Source of the DNA: an uncultured Pelagibacteraceae bacterium
GTDB lineage: Bacteria > Pseudomonadota > Alphaproteobacteria > Pelagibacterales > Pelagibacteraceae
Direction of reading: 5' to 3'
NCBI GenBank assembly: GCA_902537845.1
Contig: CACBDC010000004.1
Location: 1 to 64,000 of the forward strand
Length of the DNA stretch: 64,000 bases
Shown: one piece after another, positions 9,758 through 19,073 of the stretch
Layout of the letters: each line of letters starts with the position of its first letter
Position numbering within the stretch: the stretch's first letter is position 1
The notes under the pieces: generated by a model
Told to the model about the DNA's origin: nothing
The model's database searches: none
What the model saw: the letters and a program-made list of their open reading frames with translations, nothing else
Translations under genes and position numbers: made by a program

Positions 9758-10478
9758 TTTTACTCCTAGCTATTTTTAAAAAAGTATCTTCTAAATTCTC
9801 TCTTCCATGTTTTTGAATTAAATCAATACATGTGCCTCTATCAACAATTTGACCATGTTTCATCATAATAACTTCATCACATAGCCTCTCAACCTCCCTC
9901 ATATTATGTGACGCCAATAAAATTGTTAGTTCGTTTTTTTTTTTATATTTTTCAATATATTCTCTTACAAAATCTCCAATATCAGGATCTAGGCTAGCTG
10001 TTGGTTCGTCTAAGAATAATAGCCTTGGTTTATTTATTAATGATTTTGCCAAAGCAACACGATTTTTTTGACCCGAGGAAAGCTCCCCTGTTTTTTTATT
10101 TAAAAATTTTTGTAAATTTAAATCTTCAATCATTTCATTTGTTCTTTGATCTATTTCTTTTAATCCATACAATCTTGCATAAATTTCTAAATTTTGCCTT
10201 ACAGTAAGTTTTTTTGGCAATTCAATATATGGTGATGCAAAATTCATATAACTTAATAATTTAATTCTATTTTTTGGTTCTAAACTAATTTCATTAATAA
10301 AAATTTGTCCACTTGAAGGAGTAATTAAACCAAGCATCATTCCTATTGATGTGGTTTTTCCACAGCCATTAGGGCCAAGCAGACCTAAAGTTTTATTTTT
10401 TTCTATTTTAAAACTGATATCATTTACTGCTAATACAGAATTAAATTTTTTAACAAGATTTTTAACTTCTAATTTCAT
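9744..10478 (-). CDS. ABC transporter ATP-binding protein (ABC-2 exporter)
   Basis: This is a single nucleotide-binding domain of 244 aa. Walker A GPNGCGKT is at residues 35-42, the signature LSSGQ at 133-137, Walker B with catalytic Glu (FLDEPT) at 155-160, and the switch His in ASHNM near 192. It energises the permease encoded immediately downstream. Its ATG (10478) directly abuts the stop of sua5, so the two are probably cotranscribed. The family (CcmA/YadG-like) covers many efflux roles, and the substrate cannot be inferred. Confidence 0.93.
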   Translation of the reverse strand: MKLEVKNLVKKFNSVLAVNDISFKIEKNKTLGLLGPNGCGKTTSIGMMLGLITPSSGQIFINEISLEPKNRIKLLSYMNFASPYIELPKKLTVRQNLEIYARLYGLKEIDQRTNEMIEDLNLQKFLNKKTGELSSGQKNRVALAKSLINKPRLLFLDEPTASLDPDIGDFVREYIEKYKKKNELTILLASHNMREVERLCDEVIMMKHGQIVDRGTCIDLIQKHGRENLEDTFLKIARSKSELE

Positions 10479-11435
10479 TTAAAATTTTGATGCTCGTTTT
10501 ATTCTATCGTTTATTGCTATACCACATCCTACAAGTGGGATTTTACTTATTTGAATTTTTTTATATCCTTTTCTCTTAATTATTCTAAACGTTCTGTATA
10601 AATTTGACGCTGCTACCTCTAAATTAAAATTTTTACTAAGGCTAAAGAAATTTTTTTTACCTTTATATCTATTTCCAATATAGACAAAAGCACTTTTTCC
10701 GTCTGGTTTTGTTTGATTAATCAAAACCGGCATACCTGGAGAATAGTGTTTTTTCATCATACCAGGTGATTTGATCTCATTAAATTTTTTTTTACTCTTA
10801 ACTTTAATTTTTAAAGTTTTTTCAATCATGTTTTTAGAAATTATTCCAGGTCTAAGTATTGTTGGTGTAGAAGTTAAGTCAACAATCGTAGACTCGATCC
10901 CAATTTTACTTTTTCCGCCGTCAATAATTATTTTGATTTTATTGTTAAATTCTTCTAGTACATCTATTGAATTAACGGGACTTACATTAGTTGACTTATT
11001 TGCACTTGGCATTGCTAATGGAAAATTAGTTTTTTTTAATATTGATCTAATAATTTTGTGCTTTGGAAATCTCACAGCAATAGAATTTAAATTTGCGCAA
11101 GCAATTGGATGAACTTTTGACTTTCTACTTTTTTTCAGAATAAATGTAATCGGGCCAGGACAAAATTTTTTATAAAGTTTTTTAAAGAACTTATTTATAA
11201 CTACATCCTCTCTAGCCTTTTGAAAATTATAATAATGTATAATTAATGGATTTGATTGTGGTCTACCTTTAAGCCTAAATATATTTCGAACTGCTTTTTT
11301 TAAATATGCATTTCCTGCCAAACCATAAACTGTTTCAGTGGGTAAAGCAGCAACATTACCAATAATCAAATTTTTTGTAGTTTTTTTAAGAATTTTTTTG
11401 TTGAAAGCAAATATATTTGAATGGCTATTTTTCAT
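10479..11435 (-). CDS. sua5: Threonylcarbamoyl-AMP synthase (Sua5/YrdC family)
   Basis: It makes L-threonylcarbamoyl-AMP for the universal t6A37 modification of ANN-decoding tRNAs. The N-terminal YrdC domain shows ALPTETVYGLAGNA at about residues 31-44, RLKGRPQSNPLIIHY and FPLAMPSANKS. After SPGMMKKHYSPG (about 223-234) comes a C-terminal Sua5 domain, so this is the long Sua5 form (318 aa) rather than short TsaC. It is first in a six-gene minus-strand run. Only 21 nt separate its ATG from divergent xseB, so the promoters of both must be very compact or lie within the coding regions. Confidence 0.92.
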   Translation of the reverse strand: MKNSHSNIFAFNKKILKKTTKNLIIGNVAALPTETVYGLAGNAYLKKAVRNIFRLKGRPQSNPLIIHYYNFQKAREDVVINKFFKKLYKKFCPGPITFILKKSRKSKVHPIACANLNSIAVRFPKHKIIRSILKKTNFPLAMPSANKSTNVSPVNSIDVLEEFNNKIKIIIDGGKSKIGIESTIVDLTSTPTILRPGIISKNMIEKTLKIKVKSKKKFNEIKSPGMMKKHYSPGMPVLINQTKPDGKSAFVYIGNRYKGKKNFFSLSKNFNLEVAASNLYRTFRIIKRKGYKKIQISKIPLVGCGIAINDRIKRASKF

Positions 11436-11456
11436 AATGTAATTATTATTTAATAG

Positions 11457-11672
11457 ATGAAAATTGAAAATATTCCAGCTGACATTAAAAGTAAATCATT
11501 AAAAGAGGCTAAAAATGAAATTGATGAAATTTTAAGCAAGTTAGAAAATAAAGATACTAATCTAAATGAGTCAGAGAGCGATTATCTAAGATTAATGCAA
11601 TTAAATAAACATATCGATGAGTTATTAAAAAAAAGGTTAAAAGAAATTTCAAAAAATCATAATCATGATTAA
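11457..11672 (+). CDS. xseB: Exodeoxyribonuclease VII small subunit
   Basis: This 71-aa, all-helical, charged protein matches the XseB pattern: SLKEAKNEIDEILSKLENKD, then an LNESE turn, then a second helix ending DELLKKRLKEI. XseB packs onto XseA to form the single-strand exonuclease VII; xseA is not in the window. The gene order xseB-ispA-dxs is a well-known proteobacterial arrangement and strongly supports the call. It overlaps ispA by 8 nt. Sequence similarity alone would be weak for such a short coiled protein. Confidence 0.82.
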   Translation: MKIENIPADIKSKSLKEAKNEIDEILSKLENKDTNLNESESDYLRLMQLNKHIDELLKKRLKEISKNHNHD

Positions 11673-12540
11673 AAAAAAATTAGTTAACAATGCTAAAAAA
11701 ATAGATAAGTTTTTGATCAAATTTTTAAGTAAGCAGAAAAATTCCTTGTTAGTTAATCCAATGAAGTATGGAGTTATCGCAGGGGGGAAAAAAATAAGAT
11801 CTACAATTATTTTAGACACTGGTAAAATTTACAATATTAAGGAAAAAAAACTTATAAATATTTGCGCAGCCGTTGAATGTATTCATTCTTACTCATTAAT
11901 ACATGATGATTTACCCTGTATGGATAATGACTCGGTAAGACGAGGCAAACCTTCAACACATATAAAATTTGGAGAGTCATCAGCTGTGCTAGCTGGAAGC
12001 TCTTTATTAACATTAGCATTTGAGATAATCACTGATAAAAAATTCTTACTAAGCGCAAATGCCAAAAATGAAATTGTAAGAACTTTAGCAAGCTGTTCTG
12101 GGCATACCGGTATTGCTGGCGGACAAGAATTAGATCTAAAATTTGAAAATAAAAAAAAGAGAATTAGCGAAATTATAGACATGCAAAAGAAAAAAACAGG
12201 TAAATTATTTAATTTCTGTTTATATGCAGTCGGTGTTATTGCAAACAAAAATAATAAGGAAAAAAAATTTTTAAGTAACTTAGGAGAGGAAATAGGTTTG
12301 TTATTTCAGTTAGCTGATGATTTTTTAGATAACAAAGGTTCTTCAAAACTGGTTGGGAAACCAGTTAAAAAAGATAACAAGAAAGGTAAGTCAACTTTAA
12401 TAAACTTGATAGGTGAAAAAAAAGCATATTTGTTCGCCAATAATTTAAAGAAAAACATATTGCTAAAATTAAAAAAACATGGAAAAAAAGCTAAAGATTT
12501 AACAAGTACGATTGAATTTATATTAGAAAGAAAGTTTTGA
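11665..12540 (+). CDS. ispA: Farnesyl diphosphate synthase (short-chain polyprenyl synthase)
   Basis: It condenses IPP with DMAPP/GPP to farnesyl diphosphate, feeding quinone, undecaprenyl and, in proteorhodopsin cells, carotenoid/retinal routes. The first Asp-rich motif DDLPCMDND (residues 81-89) has the two-residue insertion typical of bacterial FPP synthases, and the second motif is QLADDFLD (215-222). The length of 291 aa is normal. The TGA stop shares its A with the ATG of dxs (TGATG), placing two isoprenoid genes in one translationally coupled unit. Confidence 0.93.
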   Translation: MIKKKLVNNAKKIDKFLIKFLSKQKNSLLVNPMKYGVIAGGKKIRSTIILDTGKIYNIKEKKLINICAAVECIHSYSLIHDDLPCMDNDSVRRGKPSTHIKFGESSAVLAGSSLLTLAFEIITDKKFLLSANAKNEIVRTLASCSGHTGIAGGQELDLKFENKKKRISEIIDMQKKKTGKLFNFCLYAVGVIANKNNKEKKFLSNLGEEIGLLFQLADDFLDNKGSSKLVGKPVKKDNKKGKSTLINLIGEKKAYLFANNLKKNILLKLKKHGKKAKDLTSTIEFILERKF

Positions 12541-14459
12541 TGGGTAGACTAATTAAGCAAATAAATTTTCCAGCCGATTTAAGAAAATTTAAAAAAGATG
12601 ATCTTAGACAAATATCAGACGAGTTAAGAGATGAATTAATAGATGTTGTTTCTGAAACCGGAGGTCATTTGGGCGCTGGTTTAGGTGTAGTAGAATTGAC
12701 TGTAGCATTACATTATGTTTTTGATACACCAAAGGATAAATTAGTATGGGACGTAAGCCACCAATGTTACCCGCATAAAATTATAACTGGAAGACGAGAC
12801 AAAATAAAAACTTTAAGAAAGGGTGGAGGTTTATCTGGTTTCACAAAAAGAACTGAGAGTGAATACGATCCTTTCGGTGCAGCACATAGCTCGACTTCTA
12901 TTTCATCCACATTAGGAATGGCGGTAGCAAAAAAATTATCTAATAATAATAATAACGTAATAGCAGTTATCGGTGACGGCGCTATGAGCGCAGGGATGGC
13001 TTATGAAGCAATGAATAATGCAGGAGCACTAAAATCAAAACTAATTGTAATTTTAAACGATAACGATATGTCAATTGCAAGACCTGTTGGCGCTATGAGT
13101 AATTATTTAGCTAAATTATTATCTGGTAAATTGTATTTCAGTCTTAGGGAAACAATTAAAATGGTGATCTCCTCGTTTTCAAAAAGATTTAGTCAAAAAG
13201 CAGGTAAAGCTGAGGATTTGTTAAGAAATATTGTTACTGGGGGTACATTATTTAGCGAACTAGGCTTTTATTATGTTGGCCCTATAGATGGTCACGACGT
13301 GGAGAATTTAGTGCAAATTTTTGAAAATGTTAAAAATTCAAACCATCAAGGACCAGTGTTAATTCATGTGAGAACTCAAAAAGGAAAAGGTTATAAACCA
13401 GCAGAAGACTCAGGAGATAAATACCATGGAGTTTCAAAATTTAATATTTCTACAGGTGAGCAGACTAAATCAAAATCCAATGTACCAACTTATACAAAAG
13501 TTTTTGCCGAAACTTTGATAAAGCATGCTGAACAAGATACAAAAATTATTGGTATAACTGGAGCAATGCCATCTGGAACTGGATTAAATTTATTTGAAAA
13601 AAAATTCCCAGATCGAACCTTTGATGTTGGAATAGCTGAACAACACGCAGTCACTTTTGCAGCAGGTTTAGCAACTGAAGGTTTTAAACCTTACGCGGCA
13701 ATTTACTCTACTTTTTTACAAAGAGCATATGATCAAGTGGTTCATGATGTTGCATTACAATCTTTACCAGTTAGATTTGCAATAGATCGAGCAGGTTTAG
13801 TTGGTGCTGATGGCCCTACACACGCTGGCTCCTTTGATATTACATATCTTTCAACTTTACCAAATTTTGTAGTTATGGCTGCTAGTGATGAGTCCGAACT
13901 TGTTAAAATGATTAATACTTCAATAAATATAAATGACCGTCCTTCAGCTTTTAGATATCCTAGAGGAAATGGAGTAGGCGTAAATTTACCATCGATTAAT
14001 GCAACTATTGAAATTGGCAAAGGAAGAATAATCAGAGATGGAAAAAAGGTAGCTTTACTGAATTTTGGAACGAGGCTAGAGGAGTGCAAAAAAGCTTGTG
14101 ATGAACTTAAAAAAAAAGGAATTGGATGCACTTTAGTTGATGCAAGATTTGCTAAACCTTTAGACGAGAAATTAATTATTGAAATAGCTTCAAATCACGA
14201 GGTATTAATTACGATTGAGGAGGGTTCAATCGGTGGCTTCGGGTCTCATGTAATGCAATTTTTATCTGACCGAGGCGTGTTTGACAGGGGATTAAAATTC
14301 AGATCAATGATTTTACCAGACATTTTTATCGATCAAGATACACCAGAAAAAATGTACGAAATAGCTGGTTTGGATAGTTCGTCTATAGTGAATAAAGTAG
14401 AAGAAACATTAAATTCGAATATAATTTTAGCAAAAAATAAAAGTAAAATTTCAAACTAA
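12540..14459 (+). CDS. dxs: 1-deoxy-D-xylulose-5-phosphate synthase
   Basis: This thiamin-diphosphate enzyme joins pyruvate and glyceraldehyde-3-phosphate to DXP, the entry to the MEP isoprenoid pathway. DXP can also feed thiazole and pyridoxal synthesis. The TPP/Mg motif [16 protein letters not shown] is at residues 145-160, and the transketolase-like middle domain carries [17 protein letters not shown] with the catalytic Glu. At 639 aa it is full length. I use ATG 12540, which overlaps the ispA TGA, rather than the in-frame TTG one codon earlier. Its stop interlocks with that of aroC (CTAA). Confidence 0.96.
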   Translation: MGRLIKQINFPADLRKFKKDDLRQISDELRDELIDVVSETGGHLGAGLGVVELTVALHYVFDTPKDKLVWDVSHQCYPHKIITGRRDKIKTLRKGGGLSGFTKRTESEYDPFGAAHSSTSISSTLGMAVAKKLSNNNNNVIAVIGDGAMSAGMAYEAMNNAGALKSKLIVILNDNDMSIARPVGAMSNYLAKLLSGKLYFSLRETIKMVISSFSKRFSQKAGKAEDLLRNIVTGGTLFSELGFYYVGPIDGHDVENLVQIFENVKNSNHQGPVLIHVRTQKGKGYKPAEDSGDKYHGVSKFNISTGEQTKSKSNVPTYTKVFAETLIKHAEQDTKIIGITGAMPSGTGLNLFEKKFPDRTFDVGIAEQHAVTFAAGLATEGFKPYAAIYSTFLQRAYDQVVHDVALQSLPVRFAIDRAGLVGADGPTHAGSFDITYLSTLPNFVVMAASDESELVKMINTSININDRPSAFRYPRGNGVGVNLPSINATIEIGKGRIIRDGKKVALLNFGTRLEECKKACDELKKKGIGCTLVDARFAKPLDEKLIIEIASNHEVLITIEEGSIGGFGSHVMQFLSDRGVFDRGLKFRSMILPDIFIDQDTPEKMYEIAGLDSSSIVNKVEETLNSNIILAKNKSKISN

Positions 14460-15538
14460 CTGCATTGAGCTCTATGCATTAATAAATGATCAAGTAAAAC
14501 ACAATTCATCATTGCCTCACCTATTGGAACTGCTCTAATCCCTACACACGGATCGTGTCTTCCTTTAACAGAAATTTTTGTATTCTTACCTTTCTTATCA
14601 ATAGTTTCCCTGCTGGTTAAAATAGATGAAGTCGGTTTTACTGCAAAAGATGCCACGATATCTTGTCCCGAAGAAATTCCTCCGAGTATTCCACCCGCAT
14701 GATTAGTTTTAAATTTTATTTTTCCAGATTTTTTTCTTATTTCATCCGAGTTTTCTTCACCACTTAGAAATGCAGCATTCATTCCTGATCCAATATTAAC
14801 ACCCTTAACAGCATTTATACTCATTAAAGCAGCAGAAATATCAGTATCTAATTTTGAGTAAATAGGGGCTCCCAATCCAACTGGAATTCCAGTAGCTCTC
14901 AATTCGATAACTGCTCCACATGAAGATCCTGCTTTTCTTACTGCTAAAAGATATTTTTCCCAAAGTTTTACAGATTTTTTATCTGGGCAGAAAAAAGGAT
15001 TTTTTCTAATTTCTGAGTCTTTCCAGTTGGATTTATCACAAGACATTAATCCGAGTTGTGTGACAGCTCCAATAACGTTAAATTTGTCTCCAATAATTTT
15101 TTTTAATACAACCCTTGCAACTGCCCCGGCAGCAACTCTACTAGCTGTCTCTCTAGCTGATTGGCGACCGCCACCTCTAAAATCTCGAATACCATATTTT
15201 TTAAAATAAGTATAATCAGCATGTCCAGGTCTAAATTTATTTTTTATAGACTCGTAGTCTCTAGATTTCTTATCTTCATTATAAATGATAATTGAAATAG
15301 GTGTACCTGTTGTTTTACCTTCAAAGACACCAGACAAAATAATTACTTTATCTGGTTCTTTCCTTTGTGTAGTAAATTTAGACTGCCCAGGTCTTCTTCT
15401 GTCCATATCAGCCTGAATATCTTTTTCAGTAAGCGGAATATTTGGGGGGCAGCCATCAATCACACAGCCTATAGCAGGGCCATGAGACTCTCCCCAAGTT
15501 GTAAAACGGAATATTTTTCCAAAAGTATTAAAAGACAT
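14456..15538 (-). CDS. aroC: Chorismate synthase
   Basis: It eliminates phosphate from EPSP to form chorismate, the last common step to aromatic amino acids and folate precursors, using reduced FMN. The N-terminal signature [13 protein letters not shown] gives His19. [34 protein letters not shown] and the [14 protein letters not shown] loop follow, and the end has [13 protein letters not shown]. The length of 360 aa is normal. It is a monocistron facing dxs, with only 34 nt to divergent pdxH. Confidence 0.97.
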   Translation of the reverse strand: MSFNTFGKIFRFTTWGESHGPAIGCVIDGCPPNIPLTEKDIQADMDRRRPGQSKFTTQRKEPDKVIILSGVFEGKTTGTPISIIIYNEDKKSRDYESIKNKFRPGHADYTYFKKYGIRDFRGGGRQSARETASRVAAGAVARVVLKKIIGDKFNVIGAVTQLGLMSCDKSNWKDSEIRKNPFFCPDKKSVKLWEKYLLAVRKAGSSCGAVIELRATGIPVGLGAPIYSKLDTDISAALMSINAVKGVNIGSGMNAAFLSGEENSDEIRKKSGKIKFKTNHAGGILGGISSGQDIVASFAVKPTSSILTSRETIDKKGKNTKISVKGRHDPCVGIRAVPIGEAMMNCVLLDHLLMHRAQCS

Positions 15539-15572
15539 AAGTAAATAATGTATAGTTTATTTTAATAAATAT

Positions 15573-16205
15573 ATGAATCAAAAAAATGGCAAAAATTCTC
15601 TCGGTATAGACAGTTGCTTTGAAGATTTGGATAATCCAATAGAATTGTTTAAAAAATGGTTTGCTAAGGCTGAGAAGACTGAAATTAACGATCCAAACGC
15701 AGTAGCAGTTGCTACTGCCAATAAAGATAATCAGCCCAATGTTAGAATGGTCCTATTAAAAGGATTGAGCAATAAAGGCTTTGTCTTTTACACCAATTTT
15801 AATAGTAAAAAAGGTAGTGAGCTAAAGGAAAATCTTAAAGCATCAATGTGCTTTCATTGGAAAAGTTTACGACGTCAGGTCAGGGTAATTGGAAGCGTTG
15901 AGGAAGTTTCAAAAAAAGAAGCTGATGATTATTTTAATTCCAGACCATATAAAAATCGAATTGGTGCTTGGGCATCTTCGCAATCACAAACATTAGATAA
16001 AAGAAATACTTTTTTAGAAAAAATAAAAGAATTTGAAAAAAAATATCCTGATGAAAATAATGTACCAAGACCTCCGCATTGGTCCGGATGGAGAGTACTG
16101 CCAGACGAGATTGAATTTTGGGTTGATGGCGAGGGAAGAATTCATGAACGATTGAATTATAAGAATAAAAATGGAAAATGGGAAAAAGAACTTCTTTATC
16201 CTTAA
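15573..16205 (+). CDS. pdxH: Pyridoxamine 5'-phosphate oxidase
   Basis: This FMN enzyme oxidises PNP/PMP to pyridoxal 5'-phosphate. Recognisable segments are NAVAVATANKDNQPNVRMVLLKG, GFVFYTNFNSKKG (FMN site), SSQSQ and the C-terminal WVDGEGRIHERLNY, a version of the usual GRLHDR. The length of 210 aa is normal. It is transcribed away from aroC across a 34-nt gap and ends in a 4-nt stop/stop interlock (TTAA) with the polyprenyl synthase gene. Confidence 0.93.
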   Translation: MNQKNGKNSLGIDSCFEDLDNPIELFKKWFAKAEKTEINDPNAVAVATANKDNQPNVRMVLLKGLSNKGFVFYTNFNSKKGSELKENLKASMCFHWKSLRRQVRVIGSVEEVSKKEADDYFNSRPYKNRIGAWASSQSQTLDKRNTFLEKIKEFEKKYPDENNVPRPPHWSGWRVLPDEIEFWVDGEGRIHERLNYKNKNGKWEKELLYP

Positions 16206-17215
16206 AAAGATCTATTTAAACTAAAGCTAGTCAAATTTTGCAAGATTCTTTTATCTTCACTATCCGGAAATATTGCTAAAGCATCGTAAGAAACATTTAC
16301 AAAATATTCTGCCTTTTTCAAACTTGTCTCAACTGCTTTATATTTAAAAATTAAAGCTGATGTTTCACTAAAATCTTCTTCAGTCCTTTTATCTTTTTTC
16401 ATTGTTTCCATTAAAAATTCTTTTTCCTCCTCATTACCTTTTTGAAAAATTGTTATAAGAGGTAATGTTACTTTACCTTCATAAAAATCTTTTCCAATTT
16501 CTTTACCAAAAAATTTTTCTTTAGCGTAATAATCGAGTGCATCATCTGCTATCTGAAAAGCAAGACCTAAATTTCTTCCGTATGACTCTAATGCTTTTTT
16601 TTCTTTTTCATTACTTTTAGAAATACAAGCTCCTGTTTTTGTTGCAGCAGCAAAAAGAGCTGCAGTTTTTAAACTAATTATATCTATGTATGTTTCCTCT
16701 AAAAGATCTGCTTCACCTTTATGTTGTAGTTGTAAAACTTCTCCCTGAGCTATTTTTGCAGAGGTTGATGATAGAAGCTGAAGTACTTCGAGATCACCGT
16801 CTTGAACCATAATTTCAAAACATCTACTTAAAAGATAATCTCCAACTAAAATTGATGATTGGTTACCCCATATTGAGTTAGTTGTTTTAACTCCTCTTCT
16901 TAATGAACTTTCATCGATTACATCATCATGTAGCAAGGTTGCAGAATGAATTAACTCTACGCATGCAGCAAGATTAATATCTCTGACTTCTTCTTTGTAC
17001 CCAGTTAATTTAGCAGATTCTAAAGTTAATAATGCTCTTAATCTTTTGCCACCCGATTTTAAATGGTGTTCACTCATCTTCTCAATTAAATCAACATCAC
17101 TCTTAAGTTTTTGCTCAATTAAGCTTTCGACTTTTTGCAATCTTGCACCAAGCATATTTTTAAGTTCGAGATATGCTGAGTTAGCAGACTTTTTAAGTGG
17201 TATTACTGATCCCAT
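16202..17215 (-). CDS. ispB: Long-chain polyprenyl diphosphate synthase (octaprenyl/decaprenyl type)
   Basis: It elongates farnesyl diphosphate to the all-trans tail of ubiquinone. Both catalytic Asp clusters are present: LLHDDVIDESSLRR (Asp97, 98, 101) and QIADDALDY (Asp223, 224, 227). The DDxxD form without the two-residue insert separates it from the window's ispA, and the length of 337 aa fits IspB. The exact chain length is not readable. It is monocistronic, with a 145-nt gap to the divergent S49 peptidase gene. Confidence 0.92.
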   Translation of the reverse strand: MGSVIPLKKSANSAYLELKNMLGARLQKVESLIEQKLKSDVDLIEKMSEHHLKSGGKRLRALLTLESAKLTGYKEEVRDINLAACVELIHSATLLHDDVIDESSLRRGVKTTNSIWGNQSSILVGDYLLSRCFEIMVQDGDLEVLQLLSSTSAKIAQGEVLQLQHKGEADLLEETYIDIISLKTAALFAAATKTGACISKSNEKEKKALESYGRNLGLAFQIADDALDYYAKEKFFGKEIGKDFYEGKVTLPLITIFQKGNEEEKEFLMETMKKDKRTEEDFSETSALIFKYKAVETSLKKAEYFVNVSYDALAIFPDSEDKRILQNLTSFSLNRSF

Positions 17216-17360
17216 AGACTTTACTTACAATTGATTTTATTAATAATAAAATTTTAAATAGTAACGTGGTGACGCACCTATAATTCAACTATAAGTAGCG
17301 TAATTTAATATTAAAATTTAATTTATTGCTGTTATAAGAATAACTACAATCATCTAAATT
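17216..17360. other. 145-nt divergent intergenic region
   Basis: This AT-rich spacer between the start of ispB (-) and the S49 peptidase gene (+) must hold promoters for both. A GC-richer patch near 17265-17300 contains TATAATT and ACTATAAG-like hexamers, but no pair of -35/-10 boxes is convincing. No ORF longer than a few codons, RNA fold or riboswitch signature is recognised. Confidence 0.4.
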
Positions 17361-18173
17361 ATGTTTTCAATATTTAAAAAGAAAAAAATAGTTCCACATG
17401 TAAGACTTACCGGGGTTATCGGTTCAGCTGGAAGATTCAAAAAAGGTATAGAACTAGCTGGTCAAAGAGAAATACTTAAAAAAGCATTTTCATTAAAAAA
17501 GATTACTCATGTTGCAATATCGATTAATTCTCCTGGAGGATCCCCAGTACAATCGCATTTAATTTATAGTTACATCAGACAATTAGCAGAAAAAAACAAA
17601 GTTAAAGTGATAATATTTGCAGAAGATGTTGCTGCATCAGGTGGTTATTTAATTTCCTGCGCTGGTGATGAAATTTATGCAAACTCAAGCTCTATTATTG
17701 GATCGATCGGAGTTATTTCAGCATCATTTGGATTTAAAGACTTGATAAAAAAAATTGGAGTTGAGAGAAGAGTTTATACTGCTGGAAAAAATAAAAGCAC
17801 TTTGGACCCATTTGTAGATGAGAAAGAGGAAGATGTTAAAAGACTTAAGAGCATTCAATTAGAATTACATGCTGATTTCATCAAAGTTGTAGAAACAAGT
17901 AGAGGTTCTAAACTTAAAGATCCTGAAAAAAATAATATTTTCACGGGTGAATTTTGGACGGGTAAAACATCTTTAAATCTTGGATTAATTGACGGGATTG
18001 GGAACGCTGATCAAATTTTAAAAGAAAAATTTGGTGACAAGGTAATTATTAAAAACTTTGAACAACCCAAAGGATTTATTGCAAGAAAACTTTCTTCCTC
18101 AATACAAGATCCCGTTGAAAAGCTAGCTAATATTATAGAAGAAAAATCGATGTGGCAAAAATTTGGTTTATAA
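17361..18173 (+). CDS. S49 family serine peptidase (SppA/SohB-like)
   Basis: This ClpP-fold signal-peptide peptidase-like enzyme has its nucleophile Ser93 in DVAASGGYLIS, oxyanion Gly residues in INSPGGSP (55-62), and likely catalytic Lys145 in YTAGKNKSTLDPF. At 270 aa it is a short single-domain form similar to SohB. The N-terminus (MFSIFKKKKIVPHVRL) lacks a clear transmembrane anchor, so location is uncertain. It starts the + strand run with glyQ, glyS and ppdK; its TAA directly abuts the glyQ ATG. Confidence 0.9.
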   Translation: MFSIFKKKKIVPHVRLTGVIGSAGRFKKGIELAGQREILKKAFSLKKITHVAISINSPGGSPVQSHLIYSYIRQLAEKNKVKVIIFAEDVAASGGYLISCAGDEIYANSSSIIGSIGVISASFGFKDLIKKIGVERRVYTAGKNKSTLDPFVDEKEEDVKRLKSIQLELHADFIKVVETSRGSKLKDPEKNNIFTGEFWTGKTSLNLGLIDGIGNADQILKEKFGDKVIIKNFEQPKGFIARKLSSSIQDPVEKLANIIEEKSMWQKFGL

Positions 18174-19070
18174 ATGCCAGTTAAAAAAAAAGTAGCAAAA
18201 AAAATACTAAAAAAATTAAATTTTTTGTCTTTTCAAGACATCATCATGAATTTACAAAAATTTTGGGGCAAGAACGGATGTGTAATTTTACAACCTTATG
18301 ATTTAGAAGTTGGAGCTGGAACCTTTCATCCTGCCACTACCCTAAGATCTCTTGGACCGAAGCCCTGGAAGGCAGCTTATGTCCAACCCTCAAGAAGACC
18401 AACAGATGGAAGATACGGAGAAAATCCAAATCGGTTACAGCACTATTATCAGTATCAAGTAATTATTAAACCATCTCCAAAAAATATTAAACAACTTTAT
18501 CTTAAAAGTTTAGCTACTATTGGTATAGATGTAAAAAATCATGACATACGTTTCGTTGAAGATGATTGGGAAAGTCCAACCTTAGGCGCAGCAGGCTTGG
18601 GTTGGGAAGTTTGGTGCGATGGAATGGAGATAACTCAGTTCACTTACTTTCAGCAAATGACCGGTATAGAATGCAAACCTGTTCCAGTAGAAATTACTTA
18701 TGGTCTTGAAAGACTTTGCATGTTTGTTCAAGGTAAAAATAATGTTTTTGACCTTGATTGGAATAACGAAGGCGTAAAATATAAAGAAGTGTTTTTTCAA
18801 GCTGAAAAAGAATTTTCAGCTTATAACTTTGAGTTTGCAAATACTGACACTCTACTCAAAAATTTTGAAAACACTGAAAATGAATGTAAATCTTTACTTG
18901 AAAAGAAACTATCATTACCAGCTTATGATCAATGTCTAAAAGCAAGTCATATTTTTAATTTATTAGACGCTCGTGGAGTCATTGGTGTCGCAGAAAGAAC
19001 TGGTTATATAACTAGAATTAGGGAGCTTGCAAAAGGCTGTGGGGCTTTATGGTTAAGTTTACAAAGTTAA
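18174..19070 (+). CDS. glyQ: Glycyl-tRNA synthetase alpha subunit
   Basis: This is the catalytic subunit of the alpha2beta2 glycyl-tRNA synthetase. It has the class II core: [35 protein letters not shown] (motif 1 region), then [23 protein letters not shown] and [13 protein letters not shown]. The length of 298 aa is normal, with a lysine-rich N-terminal extension of about 17 residues before the conserved start. Met25 is an alternative initiator. glyS follows after 3 nt. Confidence 0.97.
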   Translation: MPVKKKVAKKILKKLNFLSFQDIIMNLQKFWGKNGCVILQPYDLEVGAGTFHPATTLRSLGPKPWKAAYVQPSRRPTDGRYGENPNRLQHYYQYQVIIKPSPKNIKQLYLKSLATIGIDVKNHDIRFVEDDWESPTLGAAGLGWEVWCDGMEITQFTYFQQMTGIECKPVPVEITYGLERLCMFVQGKNNVFDLDWNNEGVKYKEVFFQAEKEFSAYNFEFANTDTLLKNFENTENECKSLLEKKLSLPAYDQCLKASHIFNLLDARGVIGVAERTGYITRIRELAKGCGALWLSLQS

Positions 19071-19073
19071 ATT

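Noticed and set aside
13742..14131. Long minus-strand open frame inside dxs, and many similar antisense frames (within folP, glmM, purA, guaB, ppdK, prpE, fabD)
   Set aside because: They lie wholly within strongly supported genes, have Ser/Phe/Leu-rich composition expected from reading Lys/Asn/Glu-rich coding DNA backwards, and show no domain or start signal.
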